DNA of 22,088 nucleotides. Origin: a virus. Shown piece after piece: positions 1 to 7,810 of the stretch (position 1 is the stretch's first letter; each line of letters begins with the position of its first letter). The translations under genes were made by a program, and so were the position numbers. The stretch is from IMG/VR virus record IMGVR_UViG_3300028859_000066, positions 1 to 22,088 of that record. One strand, written 5' to 3'. A model generated the notes under the pieces. The model worked only from the letters and a program-made list of their open reading frames with translations, made no database searches and was not told the origin of the DNA.

Positions 1-56
1 GACAGGGTGTAAGTCTTCTCGCCGATCGTAAACTCTTTGGGTTCAATCGGGTGCAT
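1..56 (-). CDS. Probable tail assembly chaperone, N-terminal fragment
   Basis: The start codon ATG at 56-54 overlaps the stop of the tube gene (TAATG), and the frame stays open to the window edge. The visible protein begins MHPIEPKEFTIGEKTYTL. A short acidic lead followed by F-x-I-G-x-K-x-Y-x-L is the usual opening of phage tail assembly chaperones, and the gene right after the tube is where such a chaperone sits in contractile phages. Only 18 codons are visible, so this is inferred mainly from position. The programmed frameshift typical of these genes would lie outside the window. Confidence 0.55.
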   Translation of the reverse strand, partial: MHPIEPKEFTIGEKTYTL

Positions 57-493
57 TAATCAATTGCCTCGAACATAAATTCGTATGTTTTCGTTTTTTG
101 TCGACCTTCACTTGCGATCGATCTACCCGGCATGCCGCTGATAATCGTACCCGGAGATAAACCAACTGGCGTACCATCAGGGAGAACGAAGTTAAAAGTA
201 ATAATATCGTTCGCTGCGATCTTTCCTCGTGATGGACGATTAGCGTTAAGTAAGATGGATAACAGATTGTCGGTCACACTGCCGGGTATCTGTGAAATTG
301 TCATGCGCACGGGGTTTGCTTTCGACCACGTGATCAAATCGCCGTTTAACCCCATCGCACCATCGCCGATCTGTAAGACTGGTATATCGATCGGGTCAAC
401 GTCATCTGACCATTGAGTGACTGGGAACCCAATCGGAAAAGTGTTCGATGCGATTAGCCAACCGAGCGTATTAAAACCTGATATATTTTGCAT
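56..493 (-). CDS. Tail tube protein, DUF3277-like
   Basis: This 145-aa protein follows the sheath gene after an 11-base gap. Its size, its place directly after a DUF3383 sheath, and its end (R-Q-K-T-K-T-Y-E-F-M-F-E near residues 131-142) fit the DUF3277 family, which forms the inner tail tube in PB1- and E217-like phages. It should polymerise into the hollow tube through which DNA passes, inside the sheath. The sequence is mostly beta-type with a conserved-looking I-G-D-G-A-M-G turn near residue 45. There is no signal peptide or membrane segment. The family call is from memory of sequence and gene order; structural-protein status is nearly certain. Confidence 0.75.
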   Translation of the reverse strand: MQNISGFNTLGWLIASNTFPIGFPVTQWSDDVDPIDIPVLQIGDGAMGLNGDLITWSKANPVRMTISQIPGSVTDNLLSILLNANRPSRGKIAANDIITFNFVLPDGTPVGLSPGTIISGMPGRSIASEGRQKTKTYEFMFEAID

Positions 494-504
494 GTCTCAA
501 TCCC

Positions 505-2289
505 TTAGATGAGGAAATCGTTTCCGACCACTTTGCGGATCACATCGTCTTTACTGTAAACCAACGTATAGACGGCCTGATATGTCACTGGCGTTGTAGC
601 TTGTGGGACGAATATCACATCGCGCCAATAGCCTTGATTCTGCACCTGATACCATGCGTCGGGATCGTTCGTAATTGATCCGATTGCAACGATCTGACTT
701 GGCGTAAGCGTTTTACCTACACTAATCGTCCCGTTGACCAACGCTTGATTAATCACACCTTGCATGGTCGCGAAAATCATCGTACGACCGTTGTTATTCG
801 CTGGCACTTGATTAACGTTAAGCAATAGGTTCATCAGAGACGCACCCATTGCATCCTTCAGCCAGATTTCATTAGCGTAGGTTGTCATATCGGTAGGATC
901 AGTGATCAACCCTTGTAATACGCCCTGCTGATAGAAATTGATTAACTGACCGGCTGTTTGTGTCTGACCGTTATAGTTAATGCTGATTAGGTTATATGTT
1001 AGCGCGGTGGTTAAGTCGGACACACTTGCGGCTAGTCCCGCGTATTGCGTAAATTCGTAGTTAACCACAGTGTTCTGACCGCTATAGTTTACCGATGCTT
1101 GTATCGCTTCGGGTAACATTTCGATATAGCCCGGCGTTGTTCCGCCGACTTGTGTCGCATCAAGGCCAGCTTTCAAATTGATACCGGTGCCCGCAATGCC
1201 GGCAAGTCCAGCCTGCCAAACGGTAGCGTTGCCTGAGTTAACCGACAACTGATAAATAAACGTTACGTCTTCCGCCTTCGTCCAGTTCGCTAACGCTACT
1301 GCTTGAGCGAGGGACAAGAAAAACGAAATCGTCTGGGCACCCGATACTGTTGCGGGAACTGGCGTCGATGGGGATGCCGCTTGACCGAGCACAATATTAG
1401 TATTCGTGCTAATGGAGAAAATAACCGCACCAAACGGTATGCCAACGCCTTCGACGGCCATACCCACAGACAACGCCGCAGTGTCGCTCACAGGGATTGT
1501 GGCACTAGCTGCAGTTAAGGTCAGGGATAACTGTTTTGGCATGAACGAAAACGAACCGAAGTTATTAGAGAGGTTAGCGGATGTTGTGATCGACTGAACG
1601 GGCGTTTCGACCGCTGAGCCATTCGCCAGTGTTGCTGCTACGCCGGGCTGTGGGACGAACCGACCGTTAGCCACGCTAGCGACGGGGATTAAATTCATGA
1701 GACTGGCCACATCTGTACCGCCTGTGCCTGCGGAAACTGCAAACGTTGGGTCGGAACCGACGACACCCGACGAGATAATGAAATTGGCAGTCGTAGGTGA
1801 ATAAACAACGGTAGCACTGGCAAAAGTGACCGCAATCGCAGTTTGTAGCGCGGAAGCAACGCCGGCGAGATTTACGGCGGACGTTAAATCGATTCCGCTA
1901 AAATTGTGGAAAACACCCCCGACTGTTAACGCGATCGCAGCATCAGAAATCGGTTCATACATGCTCGCATAATTCTGCGGAACCGCATCGACGAAACCGA
2001 ATACCATCGGGGCGACTGCTTCGTCCACCCATCGAGCAAACGAGATATTACCCGGTGAGGTGCCGGCCTTGCTGATATAGTTAAAGTAAAACGTCGCTCG
2101 TTTATATTCTTCGGAGTTAACCCCAAAATAAGCACCCACAGACGCAGCGTTTGGAAACTGGGCGTAAGTCTGTGGGGGCATGAGCGGATTATCGGTAAAC
2201 AGGCGCGCCATGAATTCGCGCCCTAGCACCTGCGATCCACCCGCTACTGCTGAGTTAATCTGCACATATTGACTTTGCGGGATCGCCAT
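505..2289 (-). CDS. Tail sheath-like protein, DUF3383 family
   Basis: At 594 aa this is the largest gene of the tail module. The N-terminus (MAIPQSQYVQINSAV), the S-F-A-R-W motif near residue 83, the F-G-S-F segment near 244, the A-N-W motif near 334 and a C-terminus ending in a V-I-R-K-V-x-G-x-D-F-L-like segment match the DUF3383 family, which forms the contractile sheath in E217/PB1-like phages. Residues about 252-324 read as an extra beta domain placed between the F-G-S-F and A-N-W parts (see findings). Ser, Thr, Ala and Val are abundant, as in many virion proteins. It is flanked by the neck terminator upstream and the tube downstream, the expected sheath position. Confidence 0.82.
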   Translation of the reverse strand: MAIPQSQYVQINSAVAGGSQVLGREFMARLFTDNPLMPPQTYAQFPNAASVGAYFGVNSEEYKRATFYFNYISKAGTSPGNISFARWVDEAVAPMVFGFVDAVPQNYASMYEPISDAAIALTVGGVFHNFSGIDLTSAVNLAGVASALQTAIAVTFASATVVYSPTTANFIISSGVVGSDPTFAVSAGTGGTDVASLMNLIPVASVANGRFVPQPGVAATLANGSAVETPVQSITTSANLSNNFGSFSFMPKQLSLTLTAASATIPVSDTAALSVGMAVEGVGIPFGAVIFSISTNTNIVLGQAASPSTPVPATVSGAQTISFFLSLAQAVALANWTKAEDVTFIYQLSVNSGNATVWQAGLAGIAGTGINLKAGLDATQVGGTTPGYIEMLPEAIQASVNYSGQNTVVNYEFTQYAGLAASVSDLTTALTYNLISINYNGQTQTAGQLINFYQQGVLQGLITDPTDMTTYANEIWLKDAMGASLMNLLLNVNQVPANNNGRTMIFATMQGVINQALVNGTISVGKTLTPSQIVAIGSITNDPDAWYQVQNQGYWRDVIFVPQATTPVTYQAVYTLVYSKDDVIRKVVGNDFLI

Positions 2290-2303
2290 CTGAATCGTCC
2301 TTA

Positions 2304-2846
2304 TTATATGGGGAATGTATCAATCGTTACTGGTAAGTTTATCACCGGCAGATTATTCGTTCTACTGTTGAGATAGGTTAACACAAGTTCAAACGCTGGG
2401 GCGGCTTCGAAATTATCCATATCGTCCACAAAATAGGGATTCCGGATTTGTTGCACACGGAGAACCCCAACGCCTGCCGCGATTAATATCTGTACGGTGT
2501 TAGCTGATTGGAGAATGTCGCACACTTCGTTAACGAGATCAGCGGCGGTATAACTAAACGTATTGTACGGGCGTTGCAGAACTAACGCACTGAACTGAAA
2601 AATCGTTTCGTAGTACTGCAGTTCGGTGTGGACTTCAACACTATGCACTGCGTCCCACACGTCCCCCCAAAAAGGATATCCATATCGTTTGTCCGATACT
2701 TTAAAAAAATACACAGTCGGGGCGGTTGGTATGCCCTGTTGCGTGGGTTGATTCGATTGGATAACGTTCACGCCCAGAAACCCGTCAGCGATTAGCCCAG
2801 CGTTGATGATTGGCAAAAACAATCGAATCAGATCGTTATCCAACAT
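2304..2846 (-). CDS. Neck/tail terminator protein, gp12-like
   Basis: This 180-aa protein overlaps the preceding gene by 11 bases and ends 14 bases before the sheath gene. It contains the pattern of the phage neck terminator gp12-like domain: an N-terminal helix (D-N-D-L-I-R-L-F-L-P-I-I), a P-T-A-P-T-V-Y-F-F strand near residue 43, an E-x-x-Y-E-T-x-F-Q-F-S-A strand-helix region near residues 75-90, and a C-terminal hydrophobic strand (F-E-L-V-L-T-Y). Proteins of this family cap the tail tube and sheath and join them to the head-side connector. Position and length fit well; no catalytic motif is expected. Confidence 0.7.
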   Translation of the reverse strand: MLDNDLIRLFLPIINAGLIADGFLGVNVIQSNQPTQQGIPTAPTVYFFKVSDKRYGYPFWGDVWDAVHSVEVHTELQYYETIFQFSALVLQRPYNTFSYTAADLVNEVCDILQSANTVQILIAAGVGVLRVQQIRNPYFVDDMDNFEAAPAFELVLTYLNSRTNNLPVINLPVTIDTFPI

Positions 2847-3294
2847 AGAAATTACCGTTCCCGAAGTTAGTATAATTGTTCTCTTGCGGGAGAGTGTTAA
2901 ACCCGAAAATGTTTGTAGCTAGGATCGGAACGTCTAACTTGCAACACAGAACGGCGTCCCAACCGTCCTCTCTGTACCAGCCCGTGTTGCTCTCGCATTG
3001 GAAACGTTCGCCCATGTAGAGCAATTGGTCGTTTGATACGTCACGCTTAATATCGATTATCCGTTGTAGCGAATAAAACACATAGTACGATTTCGCAAGA
3101 TCAAGGCCAAGTTCTTCGTACAGCCTTTTTGGTACCGGCTGAAAACTACCGTACACTGTCAAGGGGATGTTGTAGGTTGTTAACCACTCACCCACATCGT
3201 TAACTGTACGGCTCGCTGCCGCGAAATATTGGATCACTTCGCAACGGATCGCGGTTAATGCTTGCGATAATATGTTCGAGCTCGGGACGGCCAT
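2836..3294 (-). CDS. Collar/head-closure-type virion protein
   Basis: This 152-aa protein starts in a TAATG overlap with the gene before it and overlaps the next by 11 bases, so the three are translationally coupled. It lies between a gp10-like protein and the neck terminator, where E217-like phages encode the collar or head-closure protein. Visible features are an N-terminal helix (L-S-Q-A-L-T-A-I-R), a basic stretch around residues 53-60, and a Tyr/Trp-rich middle (W-Y-R-E-D-G-W-D). No enzyme motif is seen. The role is taken from gene order and the absence of other candidates; structural membership is likely, the exact part less so. Confidence 0.55.
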   Translation of the reverse strand: MAVPSSNILSQALTAIRCEVIQYFAAASRTVNDVGEWLTTYNIPLTVYGSFQPVPKRLYEELGLDLAKSYYVFYSLQRIIDIKRDVSNDQLLYMGERFQCESNTGWYREDGWDAVLCCKLDVPILATNIFGFNTLPQENNYTNFGNGNFYVG

Positions 3295-3779
3295 TAGTAG
3301 TCCTCGACTTTGTGCGATAACGTCTGGAACATATGCGCTGTATCGATCAGCGGCTTAGCGATATTGTGCGCCGTCTTGCCGGTACGTCTTTTCGCCAACC
3401 GTGCGGCAATCGTTCGTTTCGCCAACGGGGGTGACCATACTTTCGTTATCGTCTCGGCAATCTCGCCGGCGACTAATCCGCCGATCTGTTCCATCACCCC
3501 AAACGCTGTGATCTTACCGCGTAAAACTGCCCGACCGCCTTTTTCTATCGCTTCTTTCCATTGGGATTGTCGATCGGCAATAGTCGGCCTAATGAACGGC
3601 CGGGCTGGAATGTCCTTTGCTGCGTTACCATATTCGTTTTGTGCGGCTATCGCTGCGACCTGCGTACCGTCTTCGTATTTTGCACTGGGGAACCAGCCGA
3701 TTTTAACGACTTTGGAACCCATGTCTTTTAATGCTTTCGTTAGTACTTCGTAACCTTGTTGACCACGACGGACTTGCAT
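3294..3779 (-). CDS. HK97 gp10-like neck/tail-completion protein
   Basis: The best start is the ATG at 3779-3777: it has a strong GGGGGTGG ribosome-binding site just upstream and begins right after the DUF4054 stop. The frame is open a further 29 codons upstream, but that extension would overlap DUF4054 by 86 bases. The 161-aa protein has an N-terminal helix-strand, the block Q-N-E-Y-G (residues about 57-61) followed by I-P-A-R-P-F, and a Lys/Arg-rich C-terminal half. An N-E-F/Y-G...I-P-x-R-P-F-I-R arrangement is the hallmark of HK97 gp10-like and related tail-completion proteins. The protein probably helps connect tail and head. Confidence 0.72.
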   Translation of the reverse strand: MQVRRGQQGYEVLTKALKDMGSKVVKIGWFPSAKYEDGTQVAAIAAQNEYGNAAKDIPARPFIRPTIADRQSQWKEAIEKGGRAVLRGKITAFGVMEQIGGLVAGEIAETITKVWSPPLAKRTIAARLAKRRTGKTAHNIAKPLIDTAHMFQTLSHKVEDY

Positions 3780-3780
3780 A

Positions 3781-4269
3781 CTACCACCCCCAACGGCCAC
3801 CGCCGTAACCACCCAGCGGGTATTGAGTACTACTAAACCCGGACAATGGGGCGGAGCCACCGACATACCAACCGCCGACGGACTTCGCTTGTAATAGAGC
3901 GTGCAATTGCATCCCGTACGGCGACGAATTTAGCCACCAGTCCCATTGATTCTTCAAGGGGGGTGGGGTCAATGTGATAGATATCTTATCTATCGTCGAG
4001 CCCTGAATCACTTGCGGATATTGCCCGCGCGGGATGATCACAGCGCCGAGCCATGTTAGGTGCGCAGTCATCAGGTTCAACGCTGTTTGCCGTGCTAAAC
4101 AACGTAACCACCCATACTGACTGTTTGGGCTAATGAACCCTAGCGCCATGTCCCAATACATTTGGATCATTGCCTCGGGAAACGTAGTCGGGTTAGCGAA
4201 CGCCGGGAACTGCTGGATAAACAGTGCGTAATTGAACGGAATGATTATCGGCAGTGGGCATTGGCTCAT
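3781..4269 (-). CDS. Head-tail connector protein, DUF4054
   Basis: This 162-aa protein starts in an ATGA overlap with the preceding gene. It has the typical DUF4054 layout: an N-terminal F-x-x-x-F-P-A-F-A segment (residues 17-25), a helix with A-x-x-x-x-Y-W-D-M-A, a long helix R-C-L-A-R-Q-T-A-L-N-L-M-T-A-H-L near residues 58-73, and a C-terminal Gly/Tyr/Trp-rich tail. The family forms a head-completion ring under the portal. The end of this protein (residues about 130-162) is almost only G, Y, W, S and P, so it is probably flexible or packed against its neighbours. Its place between capsid genes and the gp10-like gene agrees. Confidence 0.78.
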   Translation of the reverse strand: MSQCPLPIIIPFNYALFIQQFPAFANPTTFPEAMIQMYWDMALGFISPNSQYGWLRCLARQTALNLMTAHLTWLGAVIIPRGQYPQVIQGSTIDKISITLTPPPLKNQWDWWLNSSPYGMQLHALLQAKSVGGWYVGGSAPLSGFSSTQYPLGGYGGGRWGW

Positions 4270-4694
4270 TTACGTTTAGAATCCTTTTCTTTATAGATGG
4301 GGGTGCCCGGTTCGCTTTTATCGCTCGGAATATAATCCTCGGGCGTTTTTGGCGCGGAGCCATCTTTCGGCGTCATGTTTTTCACGACTTTTTCCGGTGC
4401 GAGCTCTTTCTTTTCCACAACGATAAAACCATTTTTGCGGTGTTCGTTGAAATGGTAATCCTTTTCGAGCAATTCCATATCTTCGTCAGACACTTCGGTC
4501 ACGGTGCCGCGCGGTGTGACTAGTCCACCGATGGGATACAGCATGCCCTCACGCGGCATAGGCATGACGTTTGAACCGCCTAGAATAGAAATTTTCTTCT
4601 GAATCGTTGGCGTAGCTTTTGAATCTTTCGGCTGTGGCTTATAGATTGCGTAATTGTTTGTGCTGGTTAGCGTACTGTAAACATAAAACGGCAT
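4266..4694 (-). CDS. Unknown virion-cluster protein
   Basis: I do not recognise this 142-aa protein. Residues 1-90 look folded, with short strands and a G-x-x-x-P-R-G-x-V-T-E-V-S-D-E-D motif near 61-72 followed by a helix (D-M-E-L-L-E-K-D-Y-H-F). Residues about 95-142 are Lys, Pro, Glu, Asp and Ser rich and probably disordered. It starts 38 bases after the predicted promoter region between it and the capsid gene, with an AGGAGCC ribosome-binding site, and ends in an ATGA overlap with DUF4054. Proteins of this size and place often accompany DUF2184 capsids; a head-decoration or connector role is only a guess. Confidence 0.6.
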   Translation of the reverse strand: MPFYVYSTLTSTNNYAIYKPQPKDSKATPTIQKKISILGGSNVMPMPREGMLYPIGGLVTPRGTVTEVSDEDMELLEKDYHFNEHRKNGFIVVEKKELAPEKVVKNMTPKDGSAPKTPEDYIPSDKSEPGTPIYKEKDSKRK

Positions 4695-4719
4695 TTGTAC
4701 GGCTCCTGATAAGTTAATA

Positions 4720-4760
4720 GGGTTACACCTAAGTATAACCCCATTGACGTGTGGGTCAAT
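4720..4760. repeat. Two adjacent inverted repeats over the promoter
   Basis: The first is GGGTTACAC (4720-4728) and GTATAACCC (4733-4741), nine pairs including one G-T, with a CTAA loop. The second is ATTGAC (4743-4748) and GTCAAT (4755-4760) with a six-base loop. Neither is followed by a T-run on either strand, so they are not a standard terminator. They could be operator sites, or hairpins that separate capsid and tail mRNA. Confidence 0.6.
4732..4759 (-). promoter_or_regulatory. Sigma70-type promoter downstream of capsid gene
   Basis: Read on the minus strand, TTGACC (4759-4754) and TATACT (4737-4732) are separated by 16 bases, five matches out of six to each consensus box. Transcription would start near 4725 and enter the 4694-4266 gene and the neck and tail genes. 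It lies in one of the few real gaps of the structural cluster (4695-4781), which supports it. Both boxes overlap inverted repeats. Confidence 0.6.
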
Positions 4761-4781
4761 AATAACCCTCGGACAGTACGG

Positions 4782-5885
4782 CTAGCTAATTCCAGTAAAT
4801 CTCACCACAGCGAATGGACGTTTACACATAGCACCCGCCGTAGCGTTGGAATAATCTTCTTCATACCCTTTAGCAAGCTGTTGAACGCCCATTACCTGAA
4901 ACTTGGCTGGTACTGGCTGAATCCAAACGGCACCGCCATCAGTGCTGGAATCCATCACACGGTCGGCCTGCAGATAAAACACGCCTGCGCCACCGTTAGC
5001 GGTATTAAGCTGTGGAGCGGACACAACGCGAATCAGAGGATACGCTTCGTTTAGCCAAGCACGCACAGAAATACCGAAATCAGAAGTGGTACTCAGCCAG
5101 TCGACCGCATCGGTCGCAATAGCTAAGGTAAGTTTCATTTTTTCAGGATCGATCGTGTCTTGTGAAGCGGTACGTAACGCAACGATAGCTAAACGGATAT
5201 CTTTACAGATTTCCAAAAACGTCTTGGTTGACCACAACGGGCTAGCACTCGCGCCGTTCGGGACGGTCGTATAACCGGAGAGGTTCGGATCGTTCAAATA
5301 TCCATAGGTATTGTTTGCGCCGTTATTGAAACCGAAGAAACCAACGGTGTTACGGATGATTTCGAGTGCGAGTGCTGCGGATTCACGTTTCGCACCGGAG
5401 TTATCGATACGCATGCGGGAGGCGCGGGCGGTTTCTAAGTTACCGGCCATCATGCCTTCCTCGAAGCGCACGACCGTACGGAAAACAAAGTTAACGTTCC
5501 ACGAGCTCAACGGTACATTGCCGTAATCGCTGTAGGGCACGCTGAAACCAGTACGTTCTAATACTTGTTGCACGATCTGTTCGTCTTCCCACGATCCGGT
5601 AGTCATCAAGCCGATAATATCGTCGATCTTTCTAGCGGCGGTAATGACTTCCACAAACCCGGGCAACCAATTCTGCAGGAACTGAACGGGGGTTGCGACG
5701 GATGGGGTCGTTACGTCTGGCTGTATCGCATCCATTGAACGCATCATCATACGGACTGAACGAGTATCCATGCCGATACCGAGGCGCGGCAAACTATTGT
5801 AACCCTGTGGGTTAAACCCTTGGAGTTCCCGAACCTGTCCGGGGCGTAGATGACTATGGATCGGGGTCAATTGTCTATTGTTCAT
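4782..5885 (-). CDS. Major capsid protein, DUF2184 family
   Basis: This 367-aa protein sits after the protease/scaffold and cement genes, where the major capsid protein is expected. It shows the DUF2184 pattern: an R-K-I-D-D-I-I-G segment near residues 86-93, then W-E-D-E-Q-I-V-Q, a G-x-A-x-x-Y-S-D-Y-like stretch (here S-V-P-Y-S-D-Y-G-N-V-P-L-S-S-W), the helix E-E-G-M-M-A-G near 142, and a C-terminal G-x-x-W-I-Q-P-V-P-A-K-F-Q-V-x-G-V-Q core with K-R-P-F-A-V-V-R-F-T at the end. It should adopt the HK97 fold and build the head shell. No internal start or frameshift extension is seen. Confidence 0.9.
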   Translation of the reverse strand: MNNRQLTPIHSHLRPGQVRELQGFNPQGYNSLPRLGIGMDTRSVRMMMRSMDAIQPDVTTPSVATPVQFLQNWLPGFVEVITAARKIDDIIGLMTTGSWEDEQIVQQVLERTGFSVPYSDYGNVPLSSWNVNFVFRTVVRFEEGMMAGNLETARASRMRIDNSGAKRESAALALEIIRNTVGFFGFNNGANNTYGYLNDPNLSGYTTVPNGASASPLWSTKTFLEICKDIRLAIVALRTASQDTIDPEKMKLTLAIATDAVDWLSTTSDFGISVRAWLNEAYPLIRVVSAPQLNTANGGAGVFYLQADRVMDSSTDGGAVWIQPVPAKFQVMGVQQLAKGYEEDYSNATAGAMCKRPFAVVRFTGIS

Positions 5886-5901
5886 TGATTCTAACTCCTA
5901 A

Positions 5902-6426
5902 TTATGTGGGAATACCGATGCCGGGATTCAAAGTGATCACAGCTAACCCTGCGGCCGCGACGGTAAAGTAACTGACCACAGCAAACGCGGCAGATTTACC
6001 AGTTCCGGGGAACGGTGAAGTGCTGGGTGGTACCGTGCTTAAAGCACCGGTAACGTTATCAAATATCACATAATCGCCAATGGCTGCGGCAGCGGGTAAG
6101 GTTACGACTAAATCGCCCATTGTAACCAGAGAAGCTAGAACGTTATTCGGTAGTACTAAAGTGGGCGACAATGGAGAACCGCCAACGCCAAACAATGTTT
6201 GCTCTTTCGGGTTCGCTAAAACACCGACGAAAACGCCTGTGCCGCCGGTATTACCAGCTTGTGCGATACCTTGTGAGGTAAGTGTATAGGCGGTCGCGCC
6301 GATAATGTTGTATGCGGCAGAAGCACTAACGAGGGTGTATTCCCATGCGCGGTGTGGCGAATCTGTGTATAGCTCGCCGGGTACGCCGAAACCCTGTTGT
6401 AAAAATACGGTTTGTTGGAAACTCAT
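5902..6426 (-). CDS. Head cement/decoration protein
   Basis: This 174-aa, Gly/Ala/Val/Thr-rich, mostly beta protein lies between the protease/scaffold and the major capsid protein. A segment G-T-G-V-F-V-G-V-L-A-N-P-K (residues about 62-74) followed by V-T-M-G-D-L-V-V and G-D-Y-V-I-F-D-N fits the small phage structural cement proteins related to DUF2190, which bind the outer head surface and stabilise the shell. It ends 16 bases before the capsid start and begins 2 bases after the protease stop, so it is made from the same message. No other function is suggested. Confidence 0.68.
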   Translation of the reverse strand: MSFQQTVFLQQGFGVPGELYTDSPHRAWEYTLVSASAAYNIIGATAYTLTSQGIAQAGNTGGTGVFVGVLANPKEQTLFGVGGSPLSPTLVLPNNVLASLVTMGDLVVTLPAAAAIGDYVIFDNVTGALSTVPPSTSPFPGTGKSAAFAVVSYFTVAAAGLAVITLNPGIGIPT

Positions 6427-6428
6427 AA

Positions 6429-7775
6429 TTACTCGCTCCCTTTGAGAAATGCGTCGATCTGATCGTTGCTGTCAGTCGCCATGCTATTGTCATGCACATA
6501 GGCGGGTGTACTGTTTACGCGTGCGCCCGCAAGATAACCGTTGATCGTGGCTTTTTCTTCGCCGCGTGCACATGTTAATTTCAATGTCTTAACGCCATAC
6601 TTGACCACATCATCTAGCGTCATTTCAGCGTGATCGAATGTGCCGATATGGGGCGCTAAACGCTGTACAAGCGCATCGCGTTGGCTAACTTCACGAAGCA
6701 ATGCTTTCGTTCCGTCGCGCTTCATTGTGTTGAGTGCGTCGGTCACTTCTTTGAGTTGGGCGTCCATAGAGTCCTTCTTGTCTTTGCTAGAACGTTCAGC
6801 TTTTTCGTCTTCCTTCTCGCCGTCTTCGTCGCCGACTTCTTTACCCTTTTCGGTTTTACTATTAGCTTCTTCGGCGGATTCGTCGATACCGTTCTCGCGC
6901 TTAACGAACGATGCAGGGTCGCCGTCCATGTTACGGCCTACGCCGGACTGCAGGGCACCCACCATTTCGCCTATTTCATCCATCCGCTGTGCGAGGGATT
7001 CGAGGGTAAGTGGTTCCGCGTCTTTAGCGTCTTGTTTTTTAGTTTCGCCTTCTTTTTTAAAGTCGTCACCTTTTTCGTCTTTCATCTTTGGCATGTGTAG
7101 CCCCTTGCTATCGATTGTAAGTTTAAAATGATCGAGCACCGATACATCGCGACCGGAACGGCCTTCTTCGACCAGCGCCAAGTGATTGCCCCGGATGTTA
7201 CGCTGGATCGCATCGTACTTAATGCCATCATACACCCCTGATTGTAAATCATACAAGCATCGGTAACCGATCGATAAATCCCGTTTGCCCGATTCGATTA
7301 GCTTTGCTAAGTCTTCGGAGAATACTTTTAGATTCGCTTTGAGGTATCCATCGGCAAAATGAACGTTCTCACCCACCACACCGTGTATGCCCTTTCGCTC
7401 GGCGGGGGTGAGCCCTTCGTCTTCGGAGCCCAGCATCGCGTGATCGTCTGTCCATGGTAAGAGCTTAAACGAGTTGATCGTATCCTCGTTATTTAGTTCT
7501 TCCTCGGGACGGTAAACCATATACTGTTCGTCTGCTTTAAGTTCAGGGCTTATTTGGCTGCCGAGGTATGGAAAAACGCCTACTTTGCTAATGGGATTAT
7601 CTTTAATTTCAGGCCAGCCGTTTATGTCATACTCACGTGCGGATTCGCTGGTGTCATCTTTACCGGCCGTTTGATAGGCGATTGCTTCGGCCTGTGAAGG
7701 CTTATGGCCTGCCCGTTCGAGTTCGCCGATATTCTTGCCGATCGTTTTCTCGCTGGAACCTTTCTCTAGCGGCAT
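6429..7775 (-). CDS. Prohead protease (DUF2213) fused to scaffold
   Basis: This 448-aa protein has three parts. Residues 1-38 ([16 protein letters not shown]...Q-A-E-A-I-A) match a short phage motif often found alone or at the start of head-maturation proteins. Residues about 45-215 are DUF2213, a U35/HK97-type prohead protease; the R-D-L-S-I-G-Y block (165-171) holds the likely catalytic Ser168 and [11 protein letters not shown] (196-206) the likely catalytic His198. Residues about 225-350 are very rich in Lys, Glu and Asp and form a predicted coiled coil, as expected of a scaffold domain. It should organise prohead assembly and then cleave itself and capsid partners. It precedes cement and capsid genes. 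Confidence 0.8.
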   Translation of the reverse strand: MPLEKGSSEKTIGKNIGELERAGHKPSQAEAIAYQTAGKDDTSESAREYDINGWPEIKDNPISKVGVFPYLGSQISPELKADEQYMVYRPEEELNNEDTINSFKLLPWTDDHAMLGSEDEGLTPAERKGIHGVVGENVHFADGYLKANLKVFSEDLAKLIESGKRDLSIGYRCLYDLQSGVYDGIKYDAIQRNIRGNHLALVEEGRSGRDVSVLDHFKLTIDSKGLHMPKMKDEKGDDFKKEGETKKQDAKDAEPLTLESLAQRMDEIGEMVGALQSGVGRNMDGDPASFVKRENGIDESAEEANSKTEKGKEVGDEDGEKEDEKAERSSKDKKDSMDAQLKEVTDALNTMKRDGTKALLREVSQRDALVQRLAPHIGTFDHAEMTLDDVVKYGVKTLKLTCARGEEKATINGYLAGARVNSTPAYVHDNSMATDSNDQIDAFLKGSE

Positions 7776-7810
7776 TGTGGGAATCCTTATTTAATCGCTG
7801 CTAATACTAT

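Noticed and set aside
3310-3753. 147-codon open frame on the plus strand
   Set aside because: It lies opposite the gp10-like gene, has no ribosome-binding site or motif, and reads as a shadow of a protein with clear family features.
4266-4694. A toxin or regulator role for the unknown gene after the capsid
   Set aside because: The protein has no such motif; a virion-linked protein with a charged tail is the simpler reading.
6640-7131. 163- and 139-codon plus-strand frames
   Set aside because: Both lie opposite the Lys/Glu-rich scaffold part of the protease. Their Ser/Phe/Leu-rich products are what antisense Lys/Glu codons give.
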